Origin: JARRQB01 sp965368585
GTDB taxonomy: Bacteria; Pseudomonadota; Gammaproteobacteria; Chromatiales; Chromatiaceae
Length of the DNA stretch: 64,000 bases
NCBI GenBank assembly: GCA_965368585.1
Contig: CBDUNM010000003.1
Location: 1-64,000 of the forward strand
Direction of reading: 5' to 3'
Below are positions 60,637 through 64,000 of the stretch, one piece after another; within the stretch, counting starts at the first letter, position 1, and every line of letters begins with the position of its first letter. The position numbers and the translations under genes are program-made. The notes below the pieces were generated by a model. It worked only from the letters and a program-made list of their open reading frames with translations. It had not been told where the DNA came from and made no database searches.

Positions 60637-61638
60637 ATGGCGATTAAAGTAGGAATCAACGGGTTCGGCCGTATCGGCCGTATGGCATTCCGTGCTATTG
60701 CGAAAGATTTTCCCGGTATCGAAGTAGTCGGTATCAACGACCTGCTCGACCCCGACTACCTGGCCTACATGCTGAAGTACGATTCCGTACACGGCAACTT
60801 CAACGGCGATATTGCGATAGACAACAACAACATGATTGTCAACGGCAAGAAGATCCGCCTGACGGCCGAGCGTGATCCGGCCAACTTGAAGTGGGGTGAC
60901 ATCGGCGCCGATCTGGTGATCGAGTGCACGGGCTTCTTCCTGACCGAAGAAACCTGCCAAAAACACATCGACGCCGGTGCCAAGAAGGTTGTGCAGAGCG
61001 CCCCTTCGAAAGACGGTACGCCAATGTTCGTCTACGGCGTCAACCACGGCACCTATGCCGGTCAGGCAATCATTTCGGCCGCGTCCTGCACCACCAACTG
61101 CCTGGCGCCCGTCGCCAAGGTACTGAACGACAAATGGGGCATCAAGCGTGGCCTGATGACCACCGTCCATGCCGCAACGGCGACGCAAAAGACCGTTGAT
61201 GGTCCTTCGATGAAGGACTGGCGCGGCGGCCGCGGAATCCTGGAAAACATCATCCCGTCCTCGACCGGCGCAGCGAAAGCGGTCGGTGTGGTGCTGCCCG
61301 AGTTGAACGGCAAGCTGACTGGTATGGCCTTTCGCGTGCCGACCTCGGACGTATCGGTGGTCGATCTCACGGTTGAGTTGAACAACGGCGCCAGCTACGA
61401 CGAGATCTGCGCCGCGATGAAGGCCGCTTCCGAAAGCGGTGACCTGGCAGGCGTTCTGGGCTACACCGAAGAGAAAGTCGTCGCTACGGACTTCCGTGGT
61501 TGTTCGACGCCGTCATTCTTCGATGCGGGTGCCGGTATTGCGTTGGACAGCACCTTCGTCAAGGTGGTTTCCTGGTACGACAACGAGTACGGCTATACCT
61601 GCAACATGATGCGCTTGGTCGAGCACGTTTCCAAGTAG
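60637..61638 (+). CDS. gap: Glyceraldehyde-3-phosphate dehydrogenase, type I
   Basis: The start at 60637 (MAIKVGINGFGRIGRMAFRA) has AGGAGGA upstream and gives 333 aa. Active-site C151 is in SAASCTTNCLAP, and the histidine is in TTVHAATATQ. NAD preference is suggested by the Asp in GINDLLDPDYL. The C-terminal WYDNEYGY motif is present. It links triose phosphate to 1,3-bisphosphoglycerate in glycolysis or CO2 fixation. Between tkt and gap a 6-bp hairpin (ACCTGC/GCAGGT, 60574-60588) may affect mRNA stability. Confidence 0.97.
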   Translation: MAIKVGINGFGRIGRMAFRAIAKDFPGIEVVGINDLLDPDYLAYMLKYDSVHGNFNGDIAIDNNNMIVNGKKIRLTAERDPANLKWGDIGADLVIECTGFFLTEETCQKHIDAGAKKVVQSAPSKDGTPMFVYGVNHGTYAGQAIISAASCTTNCLAPVAKVLNDKWGIKRGLMTTVHAATATQKTVDGPSMKDWRGGRGILENIIPSSTGAAKAVGVVLPELNGKLTGMAFRVPTSDVSVVDLTVELNNGASYDEICAAMKAASESGDLAGVLGYTEEKVVATDFRGCSTPSFFDAGAGIALDSTFVKVVSWYDNEYGYTCNMMRLVEHVSK

Positions 61639-61658
61639 AGCAAGTAGAGACAGTCCCG

Positions 61659-61721
61659 GCGACAAGGGCCCGGCCGTTGTCGCTTTCCCGCTCGAGCTAT
61701 TCGTAAAAGGCCCGCTTTTAC
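61659..61721 (+). other. Two hairpins between gap and pgk
   Basis: The first pairs GCGACAA (61659-61665) with TTGTCGC (61677-61683) around an 11-nt GC-rich loop. The second pairs GTAAAAG (61703-61709) with CTTTTAC (61715-61721) around 5 nt. Neither is followed by a proper T-run. They probably mark processing or partial termination between highly expressed glycolytic genes. Confidence 0.4.
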
Positions 61722-61756
61722 AAATACCTCTAGGATCAGCATACGGAGCATCCCAA

Positions 61757-62938
61757 ATGTCATTCATCAAACTGACCGATCTTGACCTCACCGGTAAACG
61801 CGTTCTGATCCGTGCTGACCTGAACGTGCCAGTCAAAGACGGTAAAGTGACTTCTGACGCGCGCATATCGGCTTCCATGCCGACCATTGAACACTGTGCC
61901 AAAGCAGGCGCCAAGGTCATGGTCATGTCGCATCGCGGGCGTCCCGAGGAGGGCAAGGCCGACGACGAGAACTCTATGCAGCCGATCGCTGACGACATGA
62001 CTGCCAAGCTCGGCAAGCCAGTGCGCCTGATCAAAGACTATCTCGACCGCGCGCCGGACGTTGCGGGCGGTGAGGTTGTGCTGCTCGAGAACGTCCGCTT
62101 CAATACCGGCGAGAAAAAGGACGACGAAGCGCTCGCCAGAAAATATGCCGCGCTGTGCGATGTGTTCGTGATGGACGCGTTCGGCACCGCTCACCGGGCG
62201 CAGGCCTCCACGCACGGTGCGGGCAAGTTTGCCCCGGTGGCCTGCGCAGGGCTGCTGCTTGCCGAGGAGTTGGACGCGTTGCACAAGGCCTTGGCCAATC
62301 CCGCGCGACCGATGGTCGCGATCGTCGGGGGGTCCAAGGTGTCGACCAAGCTTACCGTGCTCGAGGCGCTGTCAGAGAAGGTGGATCAGTTGGTCGTGGG
62401 GGGCGGTATTGCCAATACCTTCCTCAAAGCGGCGGGGCATCCCGTTGGCAAGTCTCTTTGCGAAGACGATCTCGTCGACACGGCGCAATCGCTCATGGAA
62501 AAAATGTCGGCGCGAAACGCGAGCATTCCGATTGCCACCGATGTGGTGGTGGGCAAACAGTTTGACGAAAATGAACCGGCGGTGTTGAAAAAGGCCGATG
62601 AGGTGGCGGACGACGAGATGATCTTCGATATTGGCCCGGATTCCGCGAAAGCACTCGCCGAGATCATCATGAATGCCGGAACCGTGGTGTGGAATGGCCC
62701 GGTTGGGGTATTCGAATTCGATCAGTTCGGTGAGGGGACCAAGACGATCTCCCTGGCGATAGCGGAGACGAACGCCTTTACCCTGGCCGGTGGCGGCGAC
62801 ACGATCGCCGCGATACAGAAGTATGATCTTTTTGACAAGGTCTCTTACATCTCGACAGCGGGTGGCGCTTTCCTCGAGTTTCTCGAGGGGAAAACCCTAC
62901 CGGCGGTTGCAATGCTGGAAGCGCGCGCCAAGTCGTAA
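61757..62938 (+). CDS. pgk: Phosphoglycerate kinase
   Basis: The 393-aa two-domain kinase has RVLIRADLNVPVKDGKV at the N-terminus, SHRGRPEEG, LLENVRFNTGEKKDD, VMDAFGTAHRAQAST, the GGSKVSTKL hinge region and, in the C-domain, WNGPVGVFEFDQFGEGT and GGGDTIAAI for nucleotide binding. It interconverts 1,3-bisphosphoglycerate and 3-phosphoglycerate. It is followed by pyk after 61 nt, with a CGGCC/GGCCG hairpin (62943-62955) just behind its stop. Confidence 0.97.
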   Translation: MSFIKLTDLDLTGKRVLIRADLNVPVKDGKVTSDARISASMPTIEHCAKAGAKVMVMSHRGRPEEGKADDENSMQPIADDMTAKLGKPVRLIKDYLDRAPDVAGGEVVLLENVRFNTGEKKDDEALARKYAALCDVFVMDAFGTAHRAQASTHGAGKFAPVACAGLLLAEELDALHKALANPARPMVAIVGGSKVSTKLTVLEALSEKVDQLVVGGGIANTFLKAAGHPVGKSLCEDDLVDTAQSLMEKMSARNASIPIATDVVVGKQFDENEPAVLKKADEVADDEMIFDIGPDSAKALAEIIMNAGTVVWNGPVGVFEFDQFGEGTKTISLAIAETNAFTLAGGGDTIAAIQKYDLFDKVSYISTAGGAFLEFLEGKTLPAVAMLEARAKS

Positions 62939-62999
62939 CGGTCGGCCTCTGGCCGATGACCGCCGTTGGCGACGGTGCCGGAGGTCGCGCAGAGACTCT

Positions 63000-64000
63000 A
63001 TGCTGAGAAGAACAAAAATCGTTGCCACCTTGGGTCCGGCCACCGATGACCCAAAGGTGCTCGATGAGGTCATCGCGGCAGGCGTCGATGTAGTCCGACT
63101 GAATATGTCGCACGGCACCCACGAAGACCATATGCAAAGAGCGGACCGGGTACGGAATCGAGCCCAAGCCAGCGGCCGACAGGTTGGTGTCCTGGTCGAT
63201 TTGCAGGGCCCCAAGATCCGAATCGCGAAGTTTTACGGCGGCGGAGTCAACCTGCAGTCAGGCGACCAGTTTATTCTGGATACCGCTTGGCCGCACAACG
63301 AGGGCAACCGCGAACGGGTGGGCGTTACCTACGCGCCTTTGCACGAGGAAGTTTCCCGTGGTGACAACTTGCTGCTGGACGACGGTCATATCGCATTGTG
63401 GGTCGATGAGGTCGCCGACCGGGAGGTTCGCTGCAAAGTGACCGTGGGCGGCCGCTTGTCCGACAGCAAGGGTATCAACCGGCAGGGCGGCGGGCTTTCC
63501 GCGCCGGCGCTGACTGACAAGGATCGCGACGATATCCGCTTTGCAGCCGCCATCGAGGCGGACTACCTGGCGGTATCCTTTGTCCGCAGCGCGGATGACG
63601 TGGACGAGGCACGCAGGTTGCTGCGCGAAGCCGGGGGGCAGGGCGGCATCGTTTCTAAGATCGAACGCGCCGAAACACTCGGCTGCATCGAAGAGATTGT
63701 CGGTGCCTCGGACGTCATCATGGTCGCCCGCGGTGATTTGGGCGTTGAAATCGGTGACGCGGAACTGCCCGCCGTACAAAAGCAGCTGATAAAATTGTCG
63801 CGTTCGATGAATTGCGTTGCCATTACGGCCACGCAAATGATGCAATCGATGATCGATAGCCCAATTCCGACGCGAGCCGAGGTGTTTGACGTCGCCAACG
63901 CGGTTATCGACGGCACGGACGCCGTGATGTTGTCGGGGGAAACCGCTGCCGGCGCATACCCGGCAAGGGCCGTAGAGGCAATGGACAGGGTCTGCAAAGA
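63000..64000 (+). CDS. pyk: Pyruvate kinase, N-terminal part (3' end outside window)
   Basis: The ATG at 63000 opens a frame that runs past the right edge, with about 333 residues visible. MLRRTKIVATLGPATDD, VVRLNMSHGTHEDH and LVDLQGPKIRI begin the barrel; the B domain is around residues 70-165. SKIERAETLGCIEEI and MVARGDLGVEI carry the catalytic lysine and metal ligands, followed by ATQMMQSMI and DGTDAVMLSGETAAG. It converts phosphoenolpyruvate and ADP to pyruvate and ATP. The ribosome-binding site is weak. The allosteric C-terminal domain is not visible. Confidence 0.96.
   Translation, partial: MLRRTKIVATLGPATDDPKVLDEVIAAGVDVVRLNMSHGTHEDHMQRADRVRNRAQASGRQVGVLVDLQGPKIRIAKFYGGGVNLQSGDQFILDTAWPHNEGNRERVGVTYAPLHEEVSRGDNLLLDDGHIALWVDEVADREVRCKVTVGGRLSDSKGINRQGGGLSAPALTDKDRDDIRFAAAIEADYLAVSFVRSADDVDEARRLLREAGGQGGIVSKIERAETLGCIEEIVGASDVIMVARGDLGVEIGDAELPAVQKQLIKLSRSMNCVAITATQMMQSMIDSPIPTRAEVFDVANAVIDGTDAVMLSGETAAGAYPARAVEAMDRVCK

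Noticed and set aside
1..64000. CRISPR array, prophage, transposon or rRNA operon
   Set aside because: No regularly spaced repeats, phage genes, transposases or rRNA sequence were seen.

Overview
The window reads as a contiguous chromosomal segment of a GC-rich gammaproteobacterium. The content and gene neighbourhoods (coaBC-dut-algC-argB-slmA-pyrE beside radC and rpmBG; proC-yggS-pilT-pilU; pyrR-pyrB-pyrC'; gshB next to pilG-pilH-pilI-pilJ-chpA; metK-ahcY-metF with an SAH riboswitch; tkt-gap-pgk-pyk) match the Pseudomonas/Chromatiales-type backbone. A complete V/A-type ATPase operon is the main feature that does not belong to the usual gammaproteobacterial core. I see no phage, insertion sequence, CRISPR array, rRNA or tRNA gene. 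The species cannot be fixed from the sequence alone; a Chromatiales-like lineage is an inference.

Layout. 1-3.5 kb: the 3' end of a hydantoinase-family gene, a degenerate EAL-HDOD regulator and a DesA-type membrane fatty acid desaturase with an operator-like palindrome in its promoter region. 3.5-13.5 kb: rpmG, rpmB, radC, coaBC, dut, a membrane-anchored long form of algC, argB, slmA, a coiled-coil DUF4124 protein, a TauE-type permease and pyrE. 13.7-15.5 kb: an O-methyltransferase and an AI-2E-family permease. 15.7-24.3 kb: nine V/A-ATPase subunit genes on the minus strand, transcribed in the order G/H-C-I-K-F-E-A-B-D. 24.5-27.4 kb: xth, an AmpG-like permease and a DsbD_2/SafE-type membrane protein, overlapping as one operon. 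27.4-30.6 kb: DUF4426 protein, yggU, yggT, proC, yggS. 30.9-33.2 kb: pilT and pilU.

33.2-41.1 kb holds two minus-strand groups. The first is pyrR-pyrB-pyrC'-pyrK, in which the dihydroorotase homologue has lost its HxH metal motif, as in the structural PyrC' partner of aspartate carbamoyltransferase. The second is gshB-apbE-tonB-yqgE-ruvX. 41.7-52.8 kb is a plus-strand type IV pilus chemosensory operon: an exported rhodanese-like protein, pilG, pilH, pilI, pilJ, chpA, chpC and an unknown lipoprotein. No pilK (CheR-like) or chpB (CheB-like) gene is present. 52.9-57.5 kb on the minus strand: rsmE, metF, ahcY (preceded by the SAH riboswitch) and metK. 57.7-64 kb on the plus strand: a redoxin, then tkt, gap, pgk and the 5' part of pyk.

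Most of the window is ordinary core metabolism. The points that deserve a second look are the V/A-ATPase and its rotor subunit, the membrane-tethered AlgC, the pyrC'-pyrK arrangement without a pyrD, the pilus chemosensory operon lacking adaptation enzymes but carrying a coupled exported rhodanese-like protein, and three or four cis-elements. I found nothing I can defend as a wholly new system.
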